In this document: positions 25,180 to 33,045 of the stretch, one piece after another | How the letters are laid out: each line of letters begins with the position of its first letter | Position numbering within the stretch: the stretch's first letter is position 1 | NCBI GenBank assembly: GCA_023404495.1 | Contig: JAEYBE010000052.1 | Location: 1 to 44,676, forward strand | DNA from: Actinomycetes bacterium | GTDB lineage: Bacteria; Actinomycetota; Thermoleophilia; Solirubrobacterales; JACPNS01 | Length of the DNA: 44,676 nucleotides | Direction of reading: 5' to 3' | Notes under the pieces: generated by a model | Seen by the model: the letters and a program-made list of their open reading frames with translations, nothing else | Database searches by the model: none | Told to the model about the DNA's origin: nothing | Translations under genes and position numbers: made by a program

Positions 25180-26460
25180 CTACGGCGCCGTCGCGCCGTC
25201 GCCGCTGCTTATGCCGACATCGTTGACATCGATCTTCTGCAGCTCGATCTGCCGCGCAAGGTCCAGCGCGTCGGCGCGCGAGCGCAGCTTGTGATCGAGA
25301 ATGTGCGAACGCAGGTCCTCGGGCAGCTCGCTGACCGGCGTGGAGGTGACGTAGTCGCGCGTGTAGAGCTGGATGCTCAGCGGCAGGTCATAAGGCAGCC
25401 CGCGGTAGACCGTCACCAGGCCCTTTTCGTTGCCACCGATGAAATACACATTGAGCGAACCGACGATCGCGCCCCCGATCGCGATCACGAGGACGCCCGC
25501 AACGATCACCGCACCGACCCAGCGGCGCGAGCGCTTGGAGACATCGCGACGCCGCTGGAACTCTTCGCGCGAACCCGTCTCGCGAACCACCTCTCCCGTG
25601 CCACCGGCGGCGGCCGTCTGCGGAACCGGCGCGGGGACCGCCTGTGGCTCCTCGGCGCTCGGCGGCTCAGGCACCACTACGGGCGCAACGATTGTCTCGT
25701 CGCCCGAACTCGCGGCCGGCGCGGCCGGCCCAGCGTCACTGTTGTTCGCGCCATCGAGCCGGAAGGCCACGACCGTGATGTTGTCGACGCCGCCGTTCTC
25801 GTTCGCGCGACGGATCAGGTTGTCGGCGACGTCCTTCATCGGAGCGCCGGAGCCCATCTGCTCGGCGATCGTCGCCTCGTCGACCATGCCCGTCAGGCCG
25901 TCGCTGCAGATCAAGTAGACGTCGCCATTCTTGACTGAGTGGCTGAGCGTGTCGATCTCGACATCGTCTTCGGGTCCGAGCGCGCGCGTCAGGATCGAGC
26001 GCTGCGGGTGCACCTCGGCCTCGGCCTCGGTGATCGCGCCGCGGCGGACCATCTCACCGACCAGCGAGTGGTCGCGCGTCAGGCGCGTGAGCTCGCCATC
26101 CCGTAGTCGGTACGCGCGGCTGTCGCCGACGTGGGCGATCGTCACCTCGTCGTCGCCGATCAGCAGCGCGGTGATCGTCGTTCCCATCCCCTGGAACTCG
26201 TCGCCGCTGACCGACTTGGCGTGGATCGCGTGGTTGGCGCGGCGCACAGCGTCGGCCATCCGTGATTCCGGCGGTGCCGATTCGTCGAGCGGCTGCTTGA
26301 AAGCATCGACCGCCAGACCCGAAGCGACCTCGCCCGCCTGGGCGCCGCCCATTCCGTCAGCGACCACGAACAGCGGAGAGCGCACGAAGTACGAGTCCTC
26401 GTTGGCCTTGCGAACGCGGCCGACATCGGACGCAGCGGCGAAATCGACTACGCGGAGCAT
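25180..26460 (-). CDS. pstP: PP2C-type Ser/Thr phosphatase PstP
   Basis: 426 residues. The N-terminal PP2C domain (about 1-240) shows the metal-binding pattern: NEDSYF near 20, VADGMGG near 34-40, HVGDSRAYR near 109-117, SDGL, and GGVDNITVV near 224-232. A Pro/Ala-rich linker, one membrane segment (about 312-334) and an extracytoplasmic tail of about 90 residues follow, as in mycobacterial PstP. It reverses phosphorylation by the kinases encoded on either side of it. It starts 3 bases after fhaB. Confidence 0.96.
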   Translation of the reverse strand: MLRVVDFAAASDVGRVRKANEDSYFVRSPLFVVADGMGGAQAGEVASGLAVDAFKQPLDESAPPESRMADAVRRANHAIHAKSVSGDEFQGMGTTITALLIGDDEVTIAHVGDSRAYRLRDGELTRLTRDHSLVGEMVRRGAITEAEAEVHPQRSILTRALGPEDDVEIDTLSHSVKNGDVYLICSDGLTGMVDEATIAEQMGSGAPMKDVADNLIRRANENGGVDNITVVAFRLDGANNSDAGPAAPAASSGDETIVAPVVVPEPPSAEEPQAVPAPVPQTAAAGGTGEVVRETGSREEFQRRRDVSKRSRRWVGAVIVAGVLVIAIGGAIVGSLNVYFIGGNEKGLVTVYRGLPYDLPLSIQLYTRDYVTSTPVSELPEDLRSHILDHKLRSRADALDLARQIELQKIDVNDVGISSGDGATAP

Positions 26461-26463
26461 CGG

Positions 26464-26931
26464 CTACTCCTCATACCTGAACTCGGTATCGCCAATTGTG
26501 ATCTTGTCGCCTGGGGTGAGCTGCTGCGGTCCATCGACGCGCGTGCCGTTCAAGTAGGTGCCATTGGTCGAGCCGAGGTCCTCAAGATAGTTGTATGGAC
26601 CGCGGGGAGTGATCCGCGCGTGGCGCGCCGACGCGAAGACGTCGTCGACGATCACCTCGGCTGGCTTGTCGCGGCCGAGCAGCAGGCCGCCAAGCAGATC
26701 AAACGAGCTGCCGGTCTCGTACTTGTTGGCTGCCACGACCACGAGGCGCGGGCGCACCCCAGCCTTCAGGTCGATCGGCGCCTGGCCTTCGCCCGAGCCC
26801 AGCAGCGGATCGAAGTCCGCCTGCTCGCTTCCTACAAGATCCCGCGACGAGCTGCGCACCACCCAAACAATGAATACGAAGAGCAGGGCGAGAAACGCGA
26901 ACTTGAGCGCGACTGCGATCGGGTCATCCAT
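26464..26931 (-). CDS. fhaB: FHA-domain protein FhaB (FipA-type)
   Basis: 155 residues. A single N-terminal membrane segment (about 7-25) precedes a short linker and a C-terminal FHA domain with LLLGRDKPAEV, SARHARI and LGSTNGTYLNG, the phosphothreonine-binding pattern. In mycobacteria the homologue links PknB-type phosphorylation to division proteins. It lies 6 bases from fhaA and 3 from pstP in the operon. Confidence 0.93.
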   Translation of the reverse strand: MDDPIAVALKFAFLALLFVFIVWVVRSSSRDLVGSEQADFDPLLGSGEGQAPIDLKAGVRPRLVVVAANKYETGSSFDLLGGLLLGRDKPAEVIVDDVFASARHARITPRGPYNYLEDLGSTNGTYLNGTRVDGPQQLTPGDKITIGDTEFRYEE

Positions 26932-26937
26932 CGCAGA

Positions 26938-27705
26938 TCACTCCAGCACGAACTTCAGGACGGTGTTTCCAAGTTCGACGACGTCGCCGCCGCGCAGGAC
27001 GGCCGGTCCGGCCAGCGCGCCGCCGTTGAGGCGGGTGCCGTTGGTTGAGCCCATGTCGCTGACTACCCAATCCGACCCCTGAGCGCGAAACTCGACGTGC
27101 CGGCGCGAGATGTTCGGGTCGTCGAGCTTGATGTCGGAGTCGCGTCCACGGCCAACGACGGTCGCCGGCGCAGAGAGTGCGAACCGCCGGTCGCCAGACT
27201 CAAGCACTGCGCGCAGGGCGACGGCCGGAGCCGCGTCTTCGAGCTCGCGTGGCGGGGCCTGCAGATCGCGCACGTTGTAGACCTGGGTGTGGCCGGACGG
27301 GGCTTGAGGCTCCACCGGTTGCACCTCTTCTTCGGGCGCGTCGGCCAAGCGCGCCTGGATGCCGAAGAGACCCAGCTCAAGGCGATCCTCGGTCTCAAAT
27401 GTGACGGTCGGCCGCGAGAGCAGCGAGTAGCCGCGCTTCCTGGCGTGCTCGAGTAGATAGAGCGAGAGCTCGCGCTGGAGGCCCTCCTCGTAGTGCGCGA
27501 ACTGCTCGCGGTCCTGCGGGGAGAGAAAGACGGTGTACTCGTTGGGGGCGTAGGTGCGCGAGATCGACGCAGCGCGGTGGGCGTCCATTTCGCGCGCGAG
27601 TTTGCGCGCCAGCTCGATCGGCTGGACTTCGGATTTGAACGCCGACTTGAAGCCGCCTTCGATCAAGCGTTCGAGTTTGGATTCGAAGTTCTTGAGGAAA
27701 TTCAC
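26938..27705 (-). CDS. fhaA: FhaA: DUF3662 plus FHA-domain protein
   Basis: 255 residues. The N-terminal domain (about 1-115), starting MNFLKNFESKLERLIEGGF and continuing QPIELARKLAREMD, is the DUF3662 domain typical of FhaA. The C-terminal FHA domain carries TVVGRGRDSDIKLDDPNISRRHVEF and MGSTNGTRLNG. It reads phosphorylated partners of the Ser/Thr kinases at the cell-wall machinery. It overlaps the preceding kinase gene by 4 bases, a sign of coupling. Confidence 0.95.
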   Translation of the reverse strand: MNFLKNFESKLERLIEGGFKSAFKSEVQPIELARKLAREMDAHRAASISRTYAPNEYTVFLSPQDREQFAHYEEGLQRELSLYLLEHARKRGYSLLSRPTVTFETEDRLELGLFGIQARLADAPEEEVQPVEPQAPSGHTQVYNVRDLQAPPRELEDAAPAVALRAVLESGDRRFALSAPATVVGRGRDSDIKLDDPNISRRHVEFRAQGSDWVVSDMGSTNGTRLNGGALAGPAVLRGGDVVELGNTVLKFVLE

Positions 27706-29438
27706 GCTCTCACATGCCCGCCTGAACGCCCAGCGCGCGCAGGGGCCCGTTGGGGTTCAAAAACCCTACCCTTCCCGGCCCGCAGGAAGGCCGCGCAGGC
27801 CAGGCCCAGAACGGCCACGATTCCAGTAGCGATGAACACGGCCGGGGCCGGCTGCTCAAAGACCTGACCGACTGCGATCTGCCCGGCGACAAACGCGCCG
27901 GCAAGCAGCGCCCAGCTCCAGAGCGGCGCCCAACGATCGTGCATCAGGACCGCGATCGCGCCGGCCAGCGCCCAGACCCCCAGCGAAGCGAGGTAGGCGG
28001 TCTCGGTCAGCGCACGAAGCGAGTGAAGAGCGACGTCAGCGAACTGCCGCACCTCGTCGGGCTCGTCGGCACCTGGGGGCAAGCTCAGCGCAAGCGAGGT
28101 GCCGGACATCGCCTGCACGGCGACCACCCAGGCGAAAGCGCCGGCACCAGCGAGCGCTCCGTCCAGCACGCGCGGCAGCGGCGTCATCGCTGCGAGCGCG
28201 GCAACCAGCGCCGGCAGCACCAAGAACATCGCCGAACCGACCTGCCCCGTGGCCGCCAGCGCGACCGCGCCGGCGGTGGCCGCCAGCGCCCAGCCCGCGC
28301 GCGGCATCAGAAATACAAGGCCGGCCGCGATCGCTGGCTCAATCGGCGAGAGCTTGATCCCGGCGGCGAGCATCGTCGCAAGGCAAAGTCCCGCCGCAAT
28401 CGCGGCGAGCACGAATCGCACGAGCCGCCCACTGCTCTCATTCCACTCGGCAGCCTCGCGCGGCGCGCGAATCGCCGGCCGGTCGTGGGTGTAGCTGTCT
28501 GAGCGTTCGGCCGGCCTGCGGCCGAAGAGCCCGCGCAGTCGCGAGCCGATTGTGGGCGCGGCGAGCTGATGAGAAAGCTCGGGCAGCGCGTCGTAGATCG
28601 CCGCGCCCAGTTCGACGATGTCCGGGCGCAGGTGCGGGTCGGGCTCCAAGCAGCAGTCGATCGTCCAGGTCAGATCCGGCGGCAGGTCGCGCCGGGCGCG
28701 CGCCAGCCGCGAGCGGCGGCCTTTGCCCGGGCCGGCGCCGGTGAAGCACTCAAAGAGCACCAGTGCGAGGGAGTAGACATCGCTCGCCGGCGTCGCCGGC
28801 TCGCCGGCCTCCTGCTCGGGCGCCACGTATCCGCGTGAACCGGCGTGCGGCCCGGCGTGTTCGCGGCCGCCGTGCTCGCTGGGGTCGACAATGCTGGCGA
28901 TCCCGAAGTCCATCAACTTGGCCGGCTGCACGCGCCAACCGCCAGAACCCTCAAGCCAGGCGCTCGTGACCATCACGTTGGCGGGCTTGACGTCGCGATG
29001 CACGACGCCCTGCTTGTGCGCGTGGGCTAGCGCCTCGCAGAGCGCGTAGCCGATGCGGCCGGCGTCGTTGTCCGAGAGCAAGCCGTCATCGATCATCTGC
29101 CCGAGCGTGTGACCGTGCACCAGCTCGTTGATCATGTAGATGCAGTCGTCTTCGCTGACCACCTCGTACAGGGAAACGATCGCCGGGTGGTTGAGCCGCG
29201 CGGTTGCGCGCGCTTCGCGCAGAGCGTCGGCGGCGTCGGTCAGCTCGGTGTCGAGCTGCAGCTCCTTGATCGCCACCGGGCGCTCGAGCAGCATGTCAAA
29301 GCCCTCCCACACCGTGCCAAAGCCACCGCTGCCAAGCGGAACGAGCAGCTCGAAGCGGTCACGCAGACGCGCGACATTCCTCCGCGGCCGGAGTGCCCGG
29401 GTGGTGCGCTCGCGCAACGTCTGGGTGCGAAATCCCAT
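27702..29438 (-). CDS. Ser/Thr protein kinase with polytopic membrane C-terminus
   Basis: 578 residues. The kinase domain (about 28-290) has GSGGFGTVWEG, K58, HRD at 147-149, DFG at 177-179 and a GSRGYVAPEQ activation-segment end. The rest (about 345-560) holds roughly eight hydrophobic membrane segments instead of a single pass with PASTA repeats. It opens the fha-pst-rod-pbp-pkn operon, a slot where no such kinase stands in mycobacteria (pknA lies next to pknB there). No pknA-like gene is beside pknB here, so this kinase may fill its role; that is inference. The C-terminal region has no recognised domain. Confidence 0.9.
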   Translation of the reverse strand: MGFRTQTLRERTTRALRPRRNVARLRDRFELLVPLGSGGFGTVWEGFDMLLERPVAIKELQLDTELTDAADALREARATARLNHPAIVSLYEVVSEDDCIYMINELVHGHTLGQMIDDGLLSDNDAGRIGYALCEALAHAHKQGVVHRDVKPANVMVTSAWLEGSGGWRVQPAKLMDFGIASIVDPSEHGGREHAGPHAGSRGYVAPEQEAGEPATPASDVYSLALVLFECFTGAGPGKGRRSRLARARRDLPPDLTWTIDCCLEPDPHLRPDIVELGAAIYDALPELSHQLAAPTIGSRLRGLFGRRPAERSDSYTHDRPAIRAPREAAEWNESSGRLVRFVLAAIAAGLCLATMLAAGIKLSPIEPAIAAGLVFLMPRAGWALAATAGAVALAATGQVGSAMFLVLPALVAALAAMTPLPRVLDGALAGAGAFAWVVAVQAMSGTSLALSLPPGADEPDEVRQFADVALHSLRALTETAYLASLGVWALAGAIAVLMHDRWAPLWSWALLAGAFVAGQIAVGQVFEQPAPAVFIATGIVAVLGLACAAFLRAGKGRVFEPQRAPARAGRSGGHVRA

Positions 29439-29550
29439 AGCTTGGTCTTTCGCTGACGCCTGCGGGGTGCCTGCAAGCTGTCTCGCGCAATCGCCGCTGG
29501 GAAGGGGGAATCCGCCCGGTCGGCGGTGAATACTTCGTTACGATCCTCGC

Positions 29551-29564
29551 GCTCCTTGCGGAGC
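29551..29564 (+). promoter_or_regulatory. Hairpin enclosing the Shine-Dalgarno sequence
   Basis: Stem GCTCC/GGAGC with loop TTGC. The right arm contains the GGAG that lies 8 bases before the ATG at 29572. A TACGAT hexamer (29539-29544) upstream could be the -10. The hairpin would hide the ribosome-binding site when folded. Confidence 0.35.
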
Positions 29565-29571
29565 ACTCGCA

Positions 29572-30642
29572 ATGGCTTCCTTTTCAGGCGACGAACACGA
29601 CGGGCCCGGCCGTTTTCAGCGTCCGCGTCAGCCCGACTCCGAACACCAGCAGGTGATGCAGCGCCGCGCCGTCGCGGCCGGCCTGATCGTGCTGTTCCTG
29701 ATCGTGATTCTCTTCCTCGCCAAGGGCTGCCAGAGCACGCGTCAGACCAACGCCGTGAAGGACTTCGTCAAGCAGACGAACTCGATCATCACGCAGTCGA
29801 ACCAGACCTCGAAGGACTTCTTCGATCTGCTGAAGGACCCGGGCGACGCCTCAGCCACTGACATCGAGACCTCGGTGAACGTGCAGCGCTCGCAGGCCTC
29901 CGAGCTGGTGCGCCAGGCCGCGGACCTGAAGGCTTCGGGCGACGACCTGACCGCCGCCAGGCAGTACCTCGTCGAGACGCTGGAGTTCCGGCGCGACGGG
30001 CTGACGCAGATCTCCAAGGAGATCGGCCAGGCGCTGGGCGACCAGGACCCGGAGGCAGCGACCGAGAAAATCGCCGCCAACATGCAGCAGTTCTTGACCA
30101 GCGACGTGATCTACTCGCAGCGGGCCTACGCCTACATGAACGCCGCCATCGAGGACCGTGACATCAAGGGCGAGGAGATCCCCGCCAGTCAGTTCCTGCC
30201 AAGTCTTGAGTGGCTCGACCCGGCACAGGTGGAAGACGTCTTCGCCCGGGCGCGCGGCGGCGGTAGCGACACCGCGGCAACCCCGGGAACCCACGGGACC
30301 GGCATCACCGGCGTCACCGTGCAGCCCTCTGGCACGGCACTGGCCGAAGGCCAGACCAACAACTTGAACGGTGCCTCGTCAATCGAAGTCGATGTCCAGA
30401 ACCAGGGCGAGAACGACGAGACCAGCGTGATCGTCTCGTACACGATCAGCGGATCCGGCGCGGCGATTCGCCAGAACAAGACGATCCCCTCGATCAAGGC
30501 CGGCGAGACGGTCAAGGTCACCCTCCCACTGTCGAAGATCCCCGCCTCTGGCGCGACGGCGACGATGAAGGTCGCCGTCAAGAAGGTGCCCGGCGAGGAG
30601 AACCTCGACAACAACACGCAGACCTTCGACGTCACCTTCTGA
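29572..30642 (+). CDS. Membrane-anchored protein with helical region and CARDB-like domain
   Basis: 356 residues of unknown function. A short charged cytoplasmic tail, one membrane segment (about 34-50, ending in Cys-Gln), a helical extracytoplasmic region of about 170 residues (QTNAVKDFVKQTNSII to YMNAAIEDRD), a Gly/Thr linker, and a C-terminal beta domain (about 265-356) with SIEVDVQNQGENDETSVIVSY and ENLDNNTQTFDV. The last part matches the CARDB type of cell-adhesion-related beta domain. It diverges from the kinase operon across a 133-base gap and precedes the DUF4446 gene. GGAG 8 bases upstream supports the start. Confidence 0.85.
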   Translation: MASFSGDEHDGPGRFQRPRQPDSEHQQVMQRRAVAAGLIVLFLIVILFLAKGCQSTRQTNAVKDFVKQTNSIITQSNQTSKDFFDLLKDPGDASATDIETSVNVQRSQASELVRQAADLKASGDDLTAARQYLVETLEFRRDGLTQISKEIGQALGDQDPEAATEKIAANMQQFLTSDVIYSQRAYAYMNAAIEDRDIKGEEIPASQFLPSLEWLDPAQVEDVFARARGGGSDTAATPGTHGTGITGVTVQPSGTALAEGQTNNLNGASSIEVDVQNQGENDETSVIVSYTISGSGAAIRQNKTIPSIKAGETVKVTLPLSKIPASGATATMKVAVKKVPGEENLDNNTQTFDVTF

Positions 30643-30661
30643 GTCCCGGCCAGACGGGCAG

Positions 30662-30667
30662 TAGGCT
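30662..30667 (+). promoter_or_regulatory. TAGGCT -10-like hexamer, 7 bases before the DUF4446 ATG
   Basis: TAGGCT followed by exactly 7 bases and the ATG at 30675, with no Shine-Dalgarno sequence. This is the same arrangement as before the CapD-like and purM genes. Confidence 0.45.
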
Positions 30668-30674
30668 GCAGGCA

Positions 30675-31304
30675 ATGAGCACTCCGCAGGGTCTGTACCA
30701 GTGGCTGGCGCTCGCCGGGGCGGCGATCGCGGTGCTCTGCCTGTTGCTGTTGATCTGGAATGCCTTCGCGCTGCGGCGGGTGCGGCGCGCGCAGAAGATC
30801 ATCCTCGCCGGGGGACAGCGCGATGTGGTCGCGCACGCGGAGGCGCTGCAGCGGGAGTTCGTGACCCTGCGCGACTGGCTCGACGATGTCTCGGTCGTGC
30901 TCGACAAGCGCATGTCGCGGCTCGAGACGCGGCTCGACGGTGCGGTCACCCACACCGCGATGGTTCGCTACGACGCCTTCGGCGCCAAGTCCGGAAAGCA
31001 GTCGAGCAGCGTCGCGCTGCTCGACGAACACAGGAGCGGCGTTGTGCTGACGGCGATCGTCAGTCGCAACTTTTCGCACCTCTATGTGAAGAACCTCACA
31101 GCCGGTGTCTCGGACATCGAGCTCTCGCCGGAAGAGCGCCACGCGGTTGAGCTCGCCTTCGCCGCGCCGGGCGAGCCACCCGCGCCGCCCGCGCCGCCGG
31201 CACCGACCCGCGTGGTCAGCGCTTCGCCGGCCAAGCCGCCCGAGCCGCCGGGAACTCCAGAGGTGCGTCAGAACGATCAACAGCAGGCGGGCGTTGACCG
31301 CTGA
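30675..31304 (+). CDS. DUF4446 family membrane protein
   Basis: 209 residues. One N-terminal membrane segment (about 9-30), an Arg-rich helical stretch, then the family core VRYDAFG..SGKQSSSVALLDEHRSGVVLTAI and the C-terminal LSPEERHAVELAF, followed by a Pro/Ala tail. DUF4446 proteins are found in many Gram-positive bacteria and have no known activity. The stop overlaps the proposed pheA start by 11 bases. Confidence 0.85.
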   Translation: MSTPQGLYQWLALAGAAIAVLCLLLLIWNAFALRRVRRAQKIILAGGQRDVVAHAEALQREFVTLRDWLDDVSVVLDKRMSRLETRLDGAVTHTAMVRYDAFGAKSGKQSSSVALLDEHRSGVVLTAIVSRNFSHLYVKNLTAGVSDIELSPEERHAVELAFAAPGEPPAPPAPPAPTRVVSASPAKPPEPPGTPEVRQNDQQQAGVDR

Positions 31305-32184
31305 GGGCAAGTCAGGCCCGCGCCGGATCGGCCACCTGGGGCCGCCGGGTACCCACGGCGAGGAGGCACTCCGCGCGGCGCTCGGCGACCAAGAGGACGG
31401 CGTCACGCTGGTGGCGCTCGATTCGAACGGCGAAGTCGTGCGCGCCGTCGAGCGCGGTGATGTGGAAGCCGGCTTCGTGCCGATCGAGAACTCGATCGAG
31501 GGTGCGGTCACCGAGACGCTTGATGCCCTTGTGCACGACGCTCCCGGCGTGCAGATCGTCGGAGAAGTCGTCTGGCCAGCGCACCACTGCCTGATCGCCG
31601 CCGAGGAGATGCCGCTGGAGGCGATCGGAATCGTCACCTCGCACCCGCAGGCACTTGCGCAGTGCGCGAAGTTCATTGCGGCGAACATGCCGCGGGCAGA
31701 GCGGCTCGCGCAGGTCTCAACTGCCGGCGCCGTCCGCCACGCGATCGTCAATGCCGACGGCTACGCCGCGATCGGATCGTCGATCGCCGCCGAGATCTAT
31801 GGCGGAGTGGTCCTGCGTTCGAACATCGAAGATGTCGCCGGCAACAAGACCCGCTTCGTGTGGCTGGCCAAGCAGCCGCTGGACTCGCCGTGGGCCGGCA
31901 ATCCGGCTGAGGCGGCAACCAAGACCTCGCTGGTCTTCTCCGGTTTCAACGACACGTCTCCGGGTGGCCTGGTGAGCATCCTCAGCGAGTTCGCAGAGCG
32001 CGGCGTGAACATGAGCAAGATCGAATCGCGGCCGGAGCGCACGTCGCTTGGGCACTACCTGTTCTTCGTGGATCTCGACGGGGCCGCAGACGACGCGCCC
32101 GTGGCCGATGCGATCGAAGGTGTTCGCTCAAAAGCGAAGACGCTGCGCGTCCTCGGTTCCTTCAACGCATTCGAAGCCGAGTAG
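31294..32184 (+). CDS. pheA: Prephenate dehydratase
   Basis: 296 residues from the TTG at 31294, a normal length. The frame is open upstream to 31105, but the extra part is the antisense-like shadow of the DUF4446 tail, so the TTG just before GPRRIGHLGPPGTHGEEAL is preferred. The enzyme converts prephenate to phenylpyruvate for phenylalanine synthesis. Landmarks: GPPGTHGEEA, IENSIEGAVTETLD, TSHPQALAQC, and the TRF motif of the catalytic domain. The C-terminal ACT domain has LVSILSEFAERGVNMSKIESRP, the phenylalanine-binding ESRP motif used for feedback inhibition. Confidence 0.95.
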   Translation: MTAEGKSGPRRIGHLGPPGTHGEEALRAALGDQEDGVTLVALDSNGEVVRAVERGDVEAGFVPIENSIEGAVTETLDALVHDAPGVQIVGEVVWPAHHCLIAAEEMPLEAIGIVTSHPQALAQCAKFIAANMPRAERLAQVSTAGAVRHAIVNADGYAAIGSSIAAEIYGGVVLRSNIEDVAGNKTRFVWLAKQPLDSPWAGNPAEAATKTSLVFSGFNDTSPGGLVSILSEFAERGVNMSKIESRPERTSLGHYLFFVDLDGAADDAPVADAIEGVRSKAKTLRVLGSFNAFEAE

Positions 32185-32209
32185 CGCTCGCGCCGCCCGC
32201 GGCGCCCTC

Positions 32210-32215
32210 TAGACT
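32210..32215 (+). promoter_or_regulatory. TAGACT -10-like hexamer before the HNH leader
   Basis: TAGACT, the same hexamer as before the CapD-like gene. Transcription from it would begin near 32222, just before the first helix of the structured leader described below. Confidence 0.45.
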
Positions 32216-32231
32216 GCCAAGCAATCCGATG

Positions 32232-32330
32232 GCCAGCAAGGCGGCGCCACGCTCGAGCAGTGACTGCTCTGAGCCCGGCGAGGTAACCGGGCTCACCCGG
32301 CCGGAGATTTTGGACTCTCCGGCTGCTGGC
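32232..32330 (+). ncRNA. Candidate structured RNA leader (four-helix junction) of the HNH gene
   Basis: Four perfect helices can form. P1 GCCAGCA (32232-32238) with TGCTGGC (32324-32330) encloses three hairpins: P2 GAGCAG/CTGCTC (32255-32269), P3 TGAGCCCGG/CCGGGCTCA (32270-32295, loop CGAGGTAA), and P4 GCCGGAGA/TCTCCGGC (32300-32323, loop TTTTGGAC). P2 abuts P3 directly and P4 abuts the closing strand of P1, giving a compact four-way junction as in riboswitches. A TAGACT hexamer is placed to start the transcript about 10 bases before P1. The HNH gene begins 43 bases after the last helix. It does not match a tRNA or any riboswitch I can recall. Pairing is seen directly; RNA function is inference. 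Confidence 0.5.
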
Positions 32331-32372
32331 TCGCTTGCGCCGCAAACGGCCGCTGGAGCTCGCTTCTCGTCA

Positions 32373-32969
32373 ATGACCGGCCCCGCGCCGTCGTTGCATG
32401 TGCACCAGGAAGGCGGCGCCCTGCGCGGCCGGGTACTGGTTCTGAATGCGTCCTTTGAGCCGATCAACGTCTGCACTGTTCGGCGCGCGATCGTCCTGAT
32501 CTTGAAGGAGAAGGCCGAAGTGCTCGACGAGCACGACATCGAGCTGCACTCCGAGCGCAGCTCGATAACGCGCCCGGCCGTGATCCGCCTGCGCACCTAC
32601 GTGCGCATCCCGTACCAATCGTTCCGCCGCAAGATCACCCGCCGCGCGGTCTTCGCGCGCGACGGCTGGGAGTGTCAGTACTGCGGGCGCAAGGGCTCGC
32701 TGACGATGGACCATGTCGTGCCGCGCAGCAAGGGCGGGGACACCTCATGGGAGAATGTGGTCGCCTGCTGCGCCACCTGCAATCGCCGCAAGGGCGACCG
32801 CAGCGTCTCGCAGAGCGGCATGAAACTCCGCACGCGCCCGCTGCCGCCGCACCCGACGATCTTCATCCACGTGGCCTCGCCGACGATTCCGGCGCAGTGG
32901 TTGCCTTACGTGCCGGCGACGCCGGCGTTGGCGGAGGCGCCGGCGGCGGTTGCTGCTGACGCGGCCTGA
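32373..32969 (+). CDS. HNH endonuclease (McrA-like)
   Basis: 198 residues from this ATG. The frame stays open to an ATG at 32229, but that extra 48 residues is Ser/Ala/Pro-rich, unlike the family, and coincides with the structured leader. The family core begins with RVLVLNASFEPINVCTVRRAIVLILKEKAEV. The nuclease site is CQYCGRKGSLTMDHVVPRSKGG..SWENVVACCATCNRRKGD: two zinc-binding CxxC pairs around the DHV (HNH) catalytic His and the Asn. Such genes are widespread in Actinobacteria with an unsettled role, thought to be DNA repair or defence. pheA lies upstream and sodA downstream, with no obvious functional link. Confidence 0.9.
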   Translation: MTGPAPSLHVHQEGGALRGRVLVLNASFEPINVCTVRRAIVLILKEKAEVLDEHDIELHSERSSITRPAVIRLRTYVRIPYQSFRRKITRRAVFARDGWECQYCGRKGSLTMDHVVPRSKGGDTSWENVVACCATCNRRKGDRSVSQSGMKLRTRPLPPHPTIFIHVASPTIPAQWLPYVPATPALAEAPAAVAADAA

Positions 32970-33045
32970 CTCCGATCCTTTCGGTCGGATATAGGATTCG
33001 CGCGAGTTTTAGTCCGCAATCCATCTGACTCGTAAAGGAATCCAC

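Noticed and set aside
29480..29540. ydaO (c-di-AMP) riboswitch-like bases in the gap before the CARDB-like gene
   Set aside because: A GGGGGA...GGTGAAT resemblance exists, but the interval is too short and the remaining conserved segments are missing.
32232..32330. tRNA or tRNA-Sec explanation for the four-helix structure
   Set aside because: The 7-bp closing stem is suggestive, but there is no T-arm with a TTCGA-type loop and no 7-base anticodon loop.
32229..32372. N-terminal extension of the HNH endonuclease
   Set aside because: It is open in frame but unlike the family, and it coincides with four perfect RNA helices, so I prefer the ATG at 32373.
32984..33002. Terminator hairpin after the HNH gene (TCCGA/TCGGA arms)
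   Set aside because: Only 5 bp with a 9-base loop and no T-run; it more likely overlaps the sodA promoter region by chance.
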